Both the position numbers and the translations under genes were made by a program. This document shows positions 46,659-55,493 of a DNA stretch of 64,000 bases, piece by piece. Position 1 is the stretch's first letter. The number at the start of each line of letters is the position of its first letter. Source of the DNA: Vibrio maritimus (GTDB lineage Bacteria > Pseudomonadota > Gammaproteobacteria > Enterobacterales > Vibrionaceae); NCBI GenBank assembly GCA_003263775.1, contig JYJJ01000034.1:124001-188000 (forward strand), read 5' to 3'. Under the pieces are notes generated by a model that saw nothing but the letters and a program-made list of their open reading frames with translations, was not told the DNA's origin and made no database searches.

Positions 46659-47354
46659 ATGATCACTGTCAGATACTCACAAGACCGAGGCCAAGCGAAT
46701 TTTGGCTGGTTAGATAGCAAGCACAGCTTTTCATTTGGGAGCTACTATGACCCTGAGTATATGGGTTTCTCTGCTCTGCGTGTGATTAACGATGATATTG
46801 TGCAGGCTGGCGCAGGTTTCGACACCCATGGCCATCGTGATATGGAAATCATCAGTTATGTCCTCGAGGGAACGATTGAGCACAAAGACAGTGAAGGAAA
46901 CGTGCAAACTCTACCGGCAGGAGAGTTCCAGTTAATGTCAGCAGGAAGCGGTATCTACCATAGTGAATACAACGGCTCAAACTCCGAGCCATTACGCTTT
47001 TTGCAAATATGGATTCAGCCGAACGAGTTTGGTAAAAAGCCGGGGTATCAGCAGAAAGATTTCGGAAAACAGAGTGGATTAACCACCATTGCTACGCCAG
47101 ATGGTCGTGATAACACGTTGCAGATAAAACAAGACATGACACTGAGCCAGCTCGTGTTAAAGCCCAATACAGACCTAGTGTACACCATCGAGCCAAATCG
47201 GAACGTCTACGTTCATCAGGTAGCGGGAGAGTTGAACATCAACACCACTAAGCTCACTCCAGGTGATGGTGCCAGTATCGAGTCGCAATCCGAGCTGAGA
47301 TTTGAAAACCATAGCGACCAAAACGTTACTGCATTAGTGTTTGACCTACCATAA
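46659..47354 (+). CDS. Pirin family protein (YhhW-like)
   Basis: The 231-residue double cupin carries the pirin metal ligands in GFDTHGHRDMEIISYVLEG (two His, Glu) and a His in IYHSEYNGSN. The conserved SFSFGSYYDPEYMGFSALRVINDDIV and FLQIWIQPNEFGKKPGYQQK segments are present. Bacterial pirins of the YhhW kind have quercetinase activity in vitro, and their physiological role is open. AAGGAG precedes the start. It is a single gene. Confidence 0.92.
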   Translation: MITVRYSQDRGQANFGWLDSKHSFSFGSYYDPEYMGFSALRVINDDIVQAGAGFDTHGHRDMEIISYVLEGTIEHKDSEGNVQTLPAGEFQLMSAGSGIYHSEYNGSNSEPLRFLQIWIQPNEFGKKPGYQQKDFGKQSGLTTIATPDGRDNTLQIKQDMTLSQLVLKPNTDLVYTIEPNRNVYVHQVAGELNINTTKLTPGDGASIESQSELRFENHSDQNVTALVFDLP

Positions 47355-47377
47355 TTGACAAACCCAGAGCATTATAG

Positions 47378-47557
47378 TCAGTCTGTCGCTGAGCGTAATG
47401 CTCTGGTTAACTTATCAAACCCCGCTTCCATTTCTCGTATCATGATGCGAATATTTTCGAACATATCAAAGCCAACAATGTCTTCAAGCACTTTGGGGTG
47501 AAAAGTTGCGACTAAAATAATAAGCACGATTGATAAGTAGGAAAGTAGCTTACTCAA
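47378..47557 (-). CDS. Small membrane protein, 59 residues
   Basis: A TTG start at 47557 with AAGGAT six bases upstream opens a frame of 59 residues: one hydrophobic helix (LLSYLSIVLIILVATF, residues 4-19), then a charged amphipathic tail (VLEDIVGFDMFENIRIMIRE and MEAGFDKLTRALRSATD). I do not recognise a family. The good ribosome site and the helix plus amphipathic pattern argue for a real small gene; the TTG start and lack of homology argue for caution. It converges with pirin. Confidence 0.5.
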   Translation of the reverse strand: MSKLLSYLSIVLIILVATFHPKVLEDIVGFDMFENIRIMIREMEAGFDKLTRALRSATD

Positions 47558-47666
47558 TTGATATCCTTAAGTTTTATATGGGCATCCTGCCCTTTCGCTA
47601 ACATAAATAGCAGTCTAAAAGCTAAGGAGAAAAAGTCCAATTTTTCTGAGTTACGACTCAATAAGC

Positions 47667-47960
47667 TCACACACAGAGCATACTACGAATCACATAATGC
47701 GCTTCACTCACTTTATCTAGCTCGCCAGAAGTGATGATGTCGAGAGGCTTTTTCCCTTCAAACATGATGCTCTTTGAAGGTGTAGACAGAAACTTTTCCC
47801 TTAGTCTCTTATCGCCATAAAGCATGACTAAGCACTCTTCAATGGCAACAATATGTGTTGCTTGCTGGTCGAAAGTAGTAGCAGAACGTAGTTGTTCTAC
47901 TTTGTTGGCAGAAACGCCCCATGCTCGGACTAGCGTGCTTGCTTGATCGATATTACTCAT
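47667..47960 (-). CDS. Small protein resembling the MbcA/ParS/Xre antitoxin C-terminal domain
   Basis: The protein of about 97 residues probably starts at the ATG at 47960 (or 47966), behind GGGTGG and 16 bases after the quinone reductase gene. The segment IEECLVMLYGDKRLREKFLSTPSKSIMFEGKKPLDIITSGELDKVSEAHYVI resembles the DUF2384 domain (LFGD..KA..WL..PN..LGG..P.dLL.tG.G...V). That domain usually belongs to antitoxins of RES- or related toxins. No toxin partner is present here; it is the third gene of the ankyrin-oxidoreductase operon. Function unknown. Confidence 0.6.
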   Translation of the reverse strand: MSNIDQASTLVRAWGVSANKVEQLRSATTFDQQATHIVAIEECLVMLYGDKRLREKFLSTPSKSIMFEGKKPLDIITSGELDKVSEAHYVIRSMLCV

Positions 47961-47976
47961 AGTCATGCCCACCCTA

Positions 47977-48645
47977 TTAATAATCACCAACTTGAATCGG
48001 CGCTTCATCAAAAATCGTTGCTAACCTTATTGCGTACTCATCAAGCTCTGCTTCACGCTCTTGCTGTGTCATCCGTGCAGGACCAAACACCCTCTGCGGA
48101 GCGAGAACAGAGAACCCTGTAAACGCCAATACGCCTCGATGGACTGGACGTAAAATCGCATCTAGATCGCCGTTCCAACCGCCTTTGACATACGCATCTT
48201 CTGGCCCACCCATAGTGACACTGAGCATTGCTCGCTTACCTTTGAAGACTCCATCATCATAAAAACGGCCGCCGCCATACACTTTGCCCATAGCGAACAC
48301 GCGATCTACCCAACCTTTCAACATCGCTGGTAGGCCAAACCACCACAATGGAAACTGAAAAATAACCAAATCACTCCATTCAAGCTTCTCAAGTTCAACT
48401 TCAATATCAGCTGAAAAGCCGTCAACCTCAGTCGCATGCATTTCCTCAAGCTGCTGCTTAAAAAACTTCCCATCATGTTCACTGGTAAAGTTATGGCGGC
48501 CAGACACTGGATTAAATCCCATTTCATGTAAGTCAGAGGTTTTCACTTCGTGGCCTTCGGCCTCAAGGCTTTCTATTGCACGGTGAAACATTGCGCCATT
48601 AAAACTTTGTGGTTCTGGGTGCCAATAAACAACGAGTACTTTCAT
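47977..48645 (-). CDS. NAD(P)H:quinone oxidoreductase, flavodoxin-like (NQO1/KefF-type)
   Basis: The 222-residue protein follows the NQO1/MdaB/KefF family: VLVVYWHPEPQSFNGAMFHRAIESLE at the FAD/FMN phosphate site, DLVIFQFPLWWFGLPAMLKGWVDRVFAMGKVYGGGRFYDDG over the isoalloxazine and LSVTMGGPEDAY. It overlaps the ankyrin gene by one base (TAATG), so the two are coupled. A two-electron quinone or electrophile reductase is the expected role. The divergent LysR at 49696 is the likely regulator. Confidence 0.92.
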   Translation of the reverse strand: MKVLVVYWHPEPQSFNGAMFHRAIESLEAEGHEVKTSDLHEMGFNPVSGRHNFTSEHDGKFFKQQLEEMHATEVDGFSADIEVELEKLEWSDLVIFQFPLWWFGLPAMLKGWVDRVFAMGKVYGGGRFYDDGVFKGKRAMLSVTMGGPEDAYVKGGWNGDLDAILRPVHRGVLAFTGFSVLAPQRVFGPARMTQQEREAELDEYAIRLATIFDEAPIQVGDY

Positions 48646-49592
48646 TAGTTTTTCTCCAACATATCGATGATCGCTTGGTAGTGATATTCCCTAGCAAGAT
48701 CCAACGGCGTTTGACCGTCATAAGCTTTCAGTTCTGTGTCAGCGCCTGCTTCTATCAGTGCTTTGGCAGCGTCAAGGTGACCGTGCCAGACAGCATCGTG
48801 CAACGGGGTGTATCCGTTATTCGGCCCTTGTGCATTTAAGGTTTCGGAAAATCCCGGATAGCCCGCAAGCAAGCGAATAACGTCTGCCCTGCCGGTGTAA
48901 GCTGCTTTGTGAAGTGGAATGGCTTTCATATAGTGATCTGGAACTGTTTGATCACCACCATGCTCCATCAAGATCTTCAGTGAACGTGTTAGCCCATCTC
49001 TTGCTGCCACCATCACAGCTGTATGTTCATCATTGCCAGAAGCAGTGACGGGGGATGGGGTATTGAGAGAAGACCACTCTGACAGCGCCTTTAATTGAGA
49101 GGCTTTTTGCTCATCACTGTTCTCTGAATCGGTGACAACTTGGTAGGCTGCAAGTGACGATTCTGCAACGTCACGATGATTGATATATGCCGCAAACAAT
49201 TGCTGAAGCTCTTTTGCTTGTTGTTGTCCAAATTCATCCTCAGTGCTCGCGCCGAAATCGACCAAATCGAGAGCTTTAAGCCCGAACGTTGATACAATCT
49301 CGGTATTCATTAGCGGCTGTTCAAGAAGCGCTTTCACCACTAATGGTTTGCGATGCCATACCGCAACCATCAATGGGGTAACACCATGCCTAGGTGTTTG
49401 AAGGTTGATAAACGCGCCAGCCTCAATCAAAGCCAACACCCACTTTTCAGAACGCTGCTGAGCAGCAATATGCATTGGGGCATTGCCCATCAGCGCATCG
49501 AGTTGGTTCACATCACTATCTTGCTCAATAAGCTGAACAAATCGCTCAAAATCGTTAGAGATAATCGCTTGATGAAGGGTTGGTAAGCTCAT
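48645..49592 (-). CDS. Ankyrin-repeat protein
   Basis: The 315-residue protein is built of seven or eight ankyrin repeats in two blocks. The first covers residues 1-120 (GNAPMHIAAQQRSEKWVLALIEAGAFIN, GVTPLMVAVWHRKPLVVKALLE). The second covers 185-315 (HTAVMVAARDGLTRSLKILMEHGGDQ, AIPLHKAAYTGRADVIRLL, YTPLHDAVWHGHLDAAKALIEAGAD, DGQTPLDLAREY). There is no signal peptide, so it is a cytoplasmic protein-binding scaffold. It is the first gene of an operon with a quinone reductase and the antitoxin-like gene, divergent from a LysR regulator. Confidence 0.93.
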   Translation of the reverse strand: MSLPTLHQAIISNDFERFVQLIEQDSDVNQLDALMGNAPMHIAAQQRSEKWVLALIEAGAFINLQTPRHGVTPLMVAVWHRKPLVVKALLEQPLMNTEIVSTFGLKALDLVDFGASTEDEFGQQQAKELQQLFAAYINHRDVAESSLAAYQVVTDSENSDEQKASQLKALSEWSSLNTPSPVTASGNDEHTAVMVAARDGLTRSLKILMEHGGDQTVPDHYMKAIPLHKAAYTGRADVIRLLAGYPGFSETLNAQGPNNGYTPLHDAVWHGHLDAAKALIEAGADTELKAYDGQTPLDLAREYHYQAIIDMLEKN

Positions 49593-49695
49593 GTTGATCT
49601 CACTGTCACTCGGTTTGTATGTTGAGCTTAGTATTGACCATAATATTGTTAACTTGTAGGTTTTACTTATTCACCTTTATGATAACCATTAGTTA

Positions 49696-50598
49696 ATGAA
49701 ATCACTTCCAACCCAGTTACCGATATTTATCCAAGTCGCGAAAAGTGGCAGTTTTGCGGCTGCAGCGAGAGCGTTGGGGATCTCAGCCCCTGCGGTAAGT
49801 AAAGCTATCACTAAGCTTGAACAAGAGTGGCAAGTTAAGCTGTTCTTTCGCTCCTCACACTCTCTTAGCTTGACGCAAACGGGTCAGCAGTTGGCTGATA
49901 GCCTCACACCGTCGATGGAATCGATACAAACCACCATTGAACAGCTGGCCGAACATTCCAGCGCAGCCGCTGGCACCATAAAGATCAACTTACCTGCCAG
50001 CTCAATCGGCCAAGAGCACATACTGCCGTTGGTCATTGAGTTTATGGTTAAGTATCCGCAGATCAGTTGTGATCTGCATTTTGATGATCGTAACGTGGAC
50101 TTGGTTGAACACGGATTTGATTTAGGTATTGGCGTCGCGATCAATCAAGACTCTCGACTCATTGCAAGACCGCTATTAACGCAAGACATAGGTATCTATG
50201 CCGCTCCAAGCTATTTATCGCAATATGGCGAACCAAAGACGCTAGAAGATCTTGCTAATCACCACTGTATTCCTGTGCGCTCGCTCACCAGTGGACGTTT
50301 TCATCACTGGCGTATAAAAGACGGTGAGCATGCCAAACTCTATGAGCCGAATGGCCGACTTGTGGTCAATAACTTCGCCGCGGCCAAGCAAGCAACACTA
50401 GCGGGAGCCGGGATATCAATGCTTGGTAGTTGGCTATTTCGGGACGAATTGGTCTCTGGCGAGGTTAGACCCATTATGAAACAATATTGGGGCACACCGA
50501 CCACAATTTGGGTGTACTACTCATCCAGAGAGTATTTGCCAACGCGTGTGCGATTGCTGATTGATTATCTCGTTGAGAACATCGATAGAATGGCTTAG
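49696..50598 (+). CDS. LysR family transcriptional regulator
   Basis: This 300-residue protein of the CrgA-like LysR group has its HTH at residues 9-57 (FIQVAKSGSFAAAARALGIS, PAVSKAITKLEQEWQVKLFFRSS). The effector domain contains INLPASSIGQEHILPLVIEF and DLVEHGFDLGIGVA. It diverges from the ankyrin-quinone reductase operon 103 bases away, its most likely target, though I see no clean palindrome in that gap. A terminator follows directly. Confidence 0.92.
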   Translation: MKSLPTQLPIFIQVAKSGSFAAAARALGISAPAVSKAITKLEQEWQVKLFFRSSHSLSLTQTGQQLADSLTPSMESIQTTIEQLAEHSSAAAGTIKINLPASSIGQEHILPLVIEFMVKYPQISCDLHFDDRNVDLVEHGFDLGIGVAINQDSRLIARPLLTQDIGIYAAPSYLSQYGEPKTLEDLANHHCIPVRSLTSGRFHHWRIKDGEHAKLYEPNGRLVVNNFAAAKQATLAGAGISMLGSWLFRDELVSGEVRPIMKQYWGTPTTIWVYYSSREYLPTRVRLLIDYLVENIDRMA

Positions 50599-50628
50599 AA
50601 GGCAGCTTGTGCTCGCTAAGCTGCCTTT
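50599..50628. terminator. Rho-independent terminator
   Basis: The stem AAGGCAGCTT / AAGCTGCCTT with a nine-base loop starts at the LysR stop codon and ends in TT. It lies between convergent genes. Confidence 0.8.
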
Positions 50629-50648
50629 AAGTGAGTAAAAATCTTAGT

Positions 50649-51650
50649 TTAGAGTTCAGTCGTTCGTGTTGGTAAAAACACTTCTCCCAGCATACATCTC
50701 ACGCTGCCACCGCCAATACTTTCTATGGTAGAAACATCAAACGGCAGCAATTTCCCGTGTGTTGCAAGTTGTTGCTTTTGCGCGGGTGTAAAAGCATCAA
50801 ACGCCGATTTCGACATCGCGATCACCTTGCCACCATTCACGGTTTCCAGCTGTAGAATGTTGCCACAAAAGTGGTTTACCTGCTCCAAACTGATATCAAT
50901 CACTTGCTTACTGTTCGCGAGTGACTTAATAACAAAACGACGCTCATACTCAGGGATCACTTCCGAGCAAATAACCGCAAAGTGCTCCCCAATCGCCATC
51001 ATGACGTTGGTATGGTAGATAGGATGGCCCGATGGCAAAGCAGTCTGAAATGAGACCACGCGGTGATAACCAATTCGCTTGGCATAGTCTTCCAATGCTT
51101 CGCGTTCACATCGCTGCGATAACGCAGCATAGATGGTTTTATTGATGTGATCTTTAACCATCACACCGGTGCTTTCCAAAAACGCCCCTTGCTCCACGTA
51201 GCTCAGCAAGTTGTCGGTCGCAACCACATGTCGTCCAGCGGCATTCAGGCTATCAATTAAGGCTTGTGGACGCACTTCTCGCTGGCGGTTTTTACATGCC
51301 ATCGGAAAGATGTAAAACGCTCCATCATGAGTGGTACTAAACCAGTTATTGGGAAATACGGCGTCTGGCGTTTCTTCACCATCAAGGGGGTAATCAAATT
51401 CGATAACCTGCACACCGGATTTACGCAGGCCAGTAACCATGGCCTTAAACTCCGCCATCGCTTTGGTTTTGACAGCACTGGCGTCAAGAGCAACTTGGTG
51501 CTGAAATTCATTGTCGGCCGCAGTCTCTGCATTAAAACCGAACTCTTTTGGCGGTACCATCACCACACAATTGGCATTTTGAATCGAACGGCCGACACGA
51601 GCGGAAATCGTCGTCTCGACAGATGCAGTCATTCCATGATTCATAAACAT
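50649..51650 (-). CDS. ctlX: CtlX-like amidinotransferase-fold hydrolase (arginine deiminase-related)
   Basis: The 333-residue protein has the pentein fold of amidinotransferases and deiminases: FPNNWFSTTHDGAFYIFPM for guanidino binding, the catalytic His in HPIYHTNVMMAIGEH and the nucleophilic Cys near the C-terminus in GGGSVRCMLGEVFLP. This arrangement matches the citrulline-utilisation hydrolase CtlX group. It probably deiminates or hydrolyses an arginine-like substrate. It is a single gene with a long, AT-rich upstream region. The assignment to CtlX rather than another pentein hydrolase is fairly but not fully secure. Confidence 0.82.
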   Translation of the reverse strand: MFMNHGMTASVETTISARVGRSIQNANCVVMVPPKEFGFNAETAADNEFQHQVALDASAVKTKAMAEFKAMVTGLRKSGVQVIEFDYPLDGEETPDAVFPNNWFSTTHDGAFYIFPMACKNRQREVRPQALIDSLNAAGRHVVATDNLLSYVEQGAFLESTGVMVKDHINKTIYAALSQRCEREALEDYAKRIGYHRVVSFQTALPSGHPIYHTNVMMAIGEHFAVICSEVIPEYERRFVIKSLANSKQVIDISLEQVNHFCGNILQLETVNGGKVIAMSKSAFDAFTPAQKQQLATHGKLLPFDVSTIESIGGGSVRCMLGEVFLPTRTTEL

Positions 51651-52209
51651 CCCACTTCACTAGTTATCGCTTGAAAGTCATCGTTGTTAGCAACGTATTG
51701 TTGTTTTGCTTGTTGTCTTACTTAGATTCTTAAATTGTAAATAGTGTGTTAAATATTAATTTACTGAATGCAGGATTTAATCACAGACCAAACCGAAACA
51801 TTGACTGATTGATGACAGTAATTCAGGAATATTTACTGCACAAAAACCACGCAACAATGAAAAAACTGCACCATTTTGTGGATTATTATTCCGACAGTTC
51901 AATAAAATCACGGGGTTATGTATGGCAGCAGTTGTGAGTATTGGTTAAAAGCTATACACTTACTGAGTCTGATTCATCAGATCTCTTTCACGTGTTCTAT
52001 CCCGCGAAACGGAACATTCGCCATGTAAAATCAAAATCATAACTCTGACTCGCAAGTATCTTCCGCGCAGTTGCAAATCAGCTCGACAACCGTTACTTGT
52101 GAATATCTACTCTTATCTTTGGATAGGAGGATTTTTTGACTCTTTGAAACACGACCAAATATGCAGTCAATGGATTACAAAGAGTCTTTCCAACGTTGTT
52201 AGGTGAACC
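51651..52209. other. 559-base intergenic region with an inverted repeat
   Basis: No ORF with a ribosome site and no tRNA is visible between the divergent CtlX and ABC exporter genes. Near its right end a perfect nine-base inverted repeat, GACTCTTTG (52138-52146) and CAAAGAGTC (52178-52186), lies 24 bases before the ABC start codon. A near-perfect Shine-Dalgarno (ATAGGAGGA) at 52123-52131 is followed by no obvious gene. The rest is AT-rich and presumably carries both promoters. Confidence 0.5.
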
Positions 52210-54062
52210 ATGTATAAACGCTTTGAAAAATTTACTGAAGCTTTTCCAAAGCAAGATCCGGAGAAGCCGCCAGAGGGCATACTCGCTTTCTGCCGCTACT
52301 ACACGCGCGGCTTTGAGAAGCCGATCATTTTAATGTCACTATTTTCGACCGTCATCGCTATCGCAGAGGTGATGCTGTTCGGATTTATGGGACAAATCGT
52401 CGACTGCTAACCGCCAGCGATCCCCAAACCTTTTTATCAGAAAACGGTCATACCCTGTTTTGGGTCGGTTTTTGTGTTCTGGTGGTGTTGCCAACCATAT
52501 TGTTGATAGCTTCACTGCTCGTGCACCAAACACTGCTCGGCAACTACCCAATGGCTATCCGTTGGCAGGCACACCGCTATTTGCTCAAGCAGAGTCTCTC
52601 TTTTTATCAAGATGATTTTGCTGGGCGTATCGCGACCAAGGTGATGCAAACCTCTCTTGCGGTGCGCGAAACCGTGATGAAGACCGCCGACGTGTTCGTG
52701 TATGTCTCTGTCTACTTCACCTCAATTTTGGTGATGCTGGCGGCAGCAGACTGGCGTTTGATGATGCCGATGCTGGTTTGGCTATGTGCTTACGTCTGCA
52801 TCCAGATTTACTTTGTGCCAAAACTGAAGAAAGTGGCGACAGAGCAAGCGGATGCACGCTCTATGATGACCGGACGCATAGTGGACAGCTACACCAATAT
52901 CTCTACCGTAAAGCTTTTCTCCCATACCGATCGTGAAACCGAGTATGCGGAAAAAGGCATGAAAGGGTTCTTGGATACCGTCTATCGTCAAATGCGTCTA
53001 GTAACAGGTTTTGATGTCGCGGTTGAATTTACCAACTATGTGCTGCTGTTTACCGTCACTTCTATCTCTATTTACTTGTGGATGGATGGTGCGATTACGG
53101 TCGGCGCTATCGCGATTGCCATTGGTCTTGCGCTACGCATCAACGGTATGTCAATGTGGATCATGTGGGAAGTCGGCGCCCTGTTTGAAAACATGGGTAC
53201 TGTAGTTGATGGTATGAAGACCCTTTCTAAGCCTATTGATATCAAAGATGAAAAAGACGCTAAGCCAATCGTCGTCGATAAAGGCGGCATCGACTTTGAT
53301 GATGTGAGCTTCCACTATGGTGAAAACAAAGGGGTCATCAGTAACTTGAACCTCAACATCAAACCAGGCGAGAAAGTCGGCTTGGTGGGACGTTCAGGAG
53401 CAGGTAAATCAACACTGGTGAATCTACTGCTGCGTTTTCACGATGTGGAGGGCGGTAACATTCGTATTGATGGTCAATCCATCTCGAAAGTCACTCAAGA
53501 CTCACTGCGCAGCAAAATTGGTATGGTGACGCAGGATACCTCTCTGCTGCATCGCTCGATTCGTGACAACATCCTCTATGGTAAACCCGATGCCACAGAA
53601 GAAGAGTTGCTTGCTGCAACCAAGCAGGCTCATGCTCATGAGTTTATCGAAACCTTAACCGACCCGTTCGGTAATGAGGGCTACGATGCACAAGTTGGTG
53701 AGCGTGGTGTCAAGCTCTCTGGTGGACAACGACAGCGTATTGCCATCTCACGAGTGCTGTTGAAAAACGCCCCGATTCTGATCCTTGATGAAGCGACATC
53801 AGCGCTGGATTCAGAAGTAGAGGCAGCGATTCAAGAGAGCTTAAATGAGCTGATGGAAGGTAAAACCGTTATCGCGATCGCGCACCGACTATCCACCATT
53901 GCAGCTATGGATCGCCTGATTGTTCTCGATAAAGGCGAAGTCATCGAGCAAGGCAGTCACAAAGAGTTGGTTGCTCACGGCGGAGTGTATGCTCAGCTCT
54001 GGGCGCACCAAACAGGTGGCTTTATTGGTGCCGAGGATACCGATAAAGATAGCGTAGCCTAA
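52210..54062 (+). CDS. ABC exporter, fused permease and ATPase (frameshifted)
   Basis: Two frames join near 52405 by adding one base (GQIVD then LTASDPQTFLSENGH) into about 617 residues. The first 320 residues hold six transmembrane helices. The nucleotide-binding domain has Walker A GLVGRSGAGKSTL, Q-loop MVTQDTS, signature LSGGQRQR, Walker B ILILDEATSALDS and the switch His in AIAHRLST. This is the MsbA/multidrug half-transporter type, working as a homodimer that exports lipids or drugs; the substrate is not evident. It is a single gene with a strong terminator. Confidence 0.92.
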
Positions 54063-54067
54063 AGCAC

Positions 54068-54094
54068 AAAGCGGAGCAGAAATGCTCCGCTTTT
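54068..54094 (+). terminator. Rho-independent terminator
   Basis: The stem AAAGCGGAGC / GCTCCGCTTT is followed by TGTTTTTG. Confidence 0.9.
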
Positions 54095-54269
54095 GTTTTT
54101 GATTCCTTTCTATTTTTCCCCAATTCCACTAGTTCAATTTACTTCTACAAATTGCGTCAGTTAATTTGACTCTCACTGAATCGATCACTGTTTTTTATCG
54201 GATAGAATACGCTTCAGAGTTTAACAAGCTCAATATCCCCAACTACAAATAACGACGAGTATGAAATAG

Positions 54270-54650
54270 ATGAAAAAGGTATTGCTAACAATCTGCATGA
54301 CCAGCCTTATTGGTTGTACCGCTAAGCCGCTTGAGCACGGTGCCAGTAAAGTACGAGTAATGAACAGCGCACCAGAAAACTGTGAGTTTCTAGGTGAAGT
54401 TGATGGTTCTCAGGGCAATTGGCTAACTGCAGATTTTACCAGCGATAGGGATATTATTATTGGCGCGCGAAACGAAATGAAAAATCAAGCCAATGCACTA
54501 GGTGCAAACACTGTTGTTATCAAGAAAACCGTCGACAACAGCAACGCAGGCATCGATGGTTACAAGAGCGGCAGCCAAGCCAGCATTTCTAGCACCAAGG
54601 GAACCTACAGCAGTACGCTCATTGGTGAAGCCTTCCTTTGTGGCAAATAA
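54270..54650 (+). CDS. DUF4156 family lipoprotein, copy 1
   Basis: The 126-residue protein has a lipoprotein signal peptide with lipobox LIGC (Cys 16). It then shows the DUF4156 pattern: VRVMNSAPENCEFLGEVDGSQGNW, IIIGARNEMKNQANALGANTVVI and the C-terminal KGTYSSTLIGEAFLC with a conserved Cys. The mature protein is small and probably membrane-anchored on the periplasmic side. It is nearly a copy of the next gene, each with its own terminator, so they are independent transcription units. Function unknown. Confidence 0.9.
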   Translation: MKKVLLTICMTSLIGCTAKPLEHGASKVRVMNSAPENCEFLGEVDGSQGNWLTADFTSDRDIIIGARNEMKNQANALGANTVVIKKTVDNSNAGIDGYKSGSQASISSTKGTYSSTLIGEAFLCGK

Positions 54651-54694
54651 GACTTTAACTGGTGCTGGTTGAAGACTGATAGTGCATGTGATTT

Positions 54695-54720
54695 AAGCGG
54701 GGCTTTGTGCTCCGCTTTTT
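54695..54720 (+). terminator. Rho-independent terminator
   Basis: The stem AAGCGGGGC / GCTCCGCTT (one G-T pair) is followed by more T residues, 45 bases after the first DUF4156 gene. Confidence 0.8.
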
Positions 54721-54873
54721 CTTACTCAGCTCCTCCCTATCTTTTGTAGTAGCTACTTCTGTCAGTAAACCCTACACACTCTGAATCGACTCTTTTCCTC
54801 ACTCGAATATTATGTTGCGACAAGTTAATCATAGTTCTTACTTCCTATTCACAAAGCAGCGAGTACTCAACAA

Positions 54874-55254
54874 ATGAAGAAAATAGTATTAGCCATTTGC
54901 CTCACAAGTTTGATGGGGTGTAGTGCAAAATCGCTTAACGAAGGGGCAAACCAAGTCAGAGTAATGACTGTTGCGCCTGAGGGTTGCACTTTCATTGGCG
55001 AAGTTTCGGGTGCACAAGGTAACTATTTCACTGCTGATTTAACCACCGATAAAAACATCATTCTCGGTGCGCGAAATGAGATGAGAAACCAAGCACACTC
55101 GCTTGGAGCCAACGTCGTGGTTATCGAAAAGACTGTCGATAACAGCAACGATGGTCTTGATCTCTTTGTTACCTCTAACAGTGCAGGACTAAGCAGTTCA
55201 AAAGGTACTTATAGTAGTACTCTTATCGGTCAAGCATTCTATTGTGCTGATTAG
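54874..55254 (+). CDS. DUF4156 family lipoprotein, copy 2
   Basis: The 126-residue paralogue has exactly the length of copy 1. It has lipobox LMGC (Cys 16) and the same motifs: VRVMTVAPEGCTFIGEVSGAQGNYFTAD, IILGARNEMRNQAHSLGANVVVI and KGTYSSTLIGQAFYC. By eye about two thirds of the residues agree with copy 1, so the tandem duplication is not recent. It has its own leader and terminator. Function unknown. Confidence 0.9.
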   Translation: MKKIVLAICLTSLMGCSAKSLNEGANQVRVMTVAPEGCTFIGEVSGAQGNYFTADLTTDKNIILGARNEMRNQAHSLGANVVVIEKTVDNSNDGLDLFVTSNSAGLSSSKGTYSSTLIGQAFYCAD

Positions 55255-55305
55255 GTGGTTATGCAAACTTAGTCGAAAGGTAAACCTGTTACTATTTACC
55301 AGATT

Positions 55306-55334
55306 CAAGCGGAGCGCTTCCCTCCGCTTTTTTT
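55306..55334 (+). terminator. Rho-independent terminator
   Basis: The stem AAGCGGAG / CTCCGCTT is followed by T6. Its stem sequence repeats those after the ABC exporter and the first DUF4156 gene. Confidence 0.85.
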
Positions 55335-55493
55335 GTTTTCATTTCAGCCACATTTTGACATGCGTCGCAACAATGTGACCCTGTGTACAATTTTAAACAC
55401 CCATTCGAATTTACAAGATTTTCCGCATCTAGATCAGTATTTCAAAATGCATGCAAATGAATAATAACTCCGTCGCTATTATAAGGAGTTGTT

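Noticed and set aside
47667..47960. Toxin-antitoxin module
   Set aside because: The small protein resembles an antitoxin C-terminal domain, but no RES-type or other toxin gene is adjacent.
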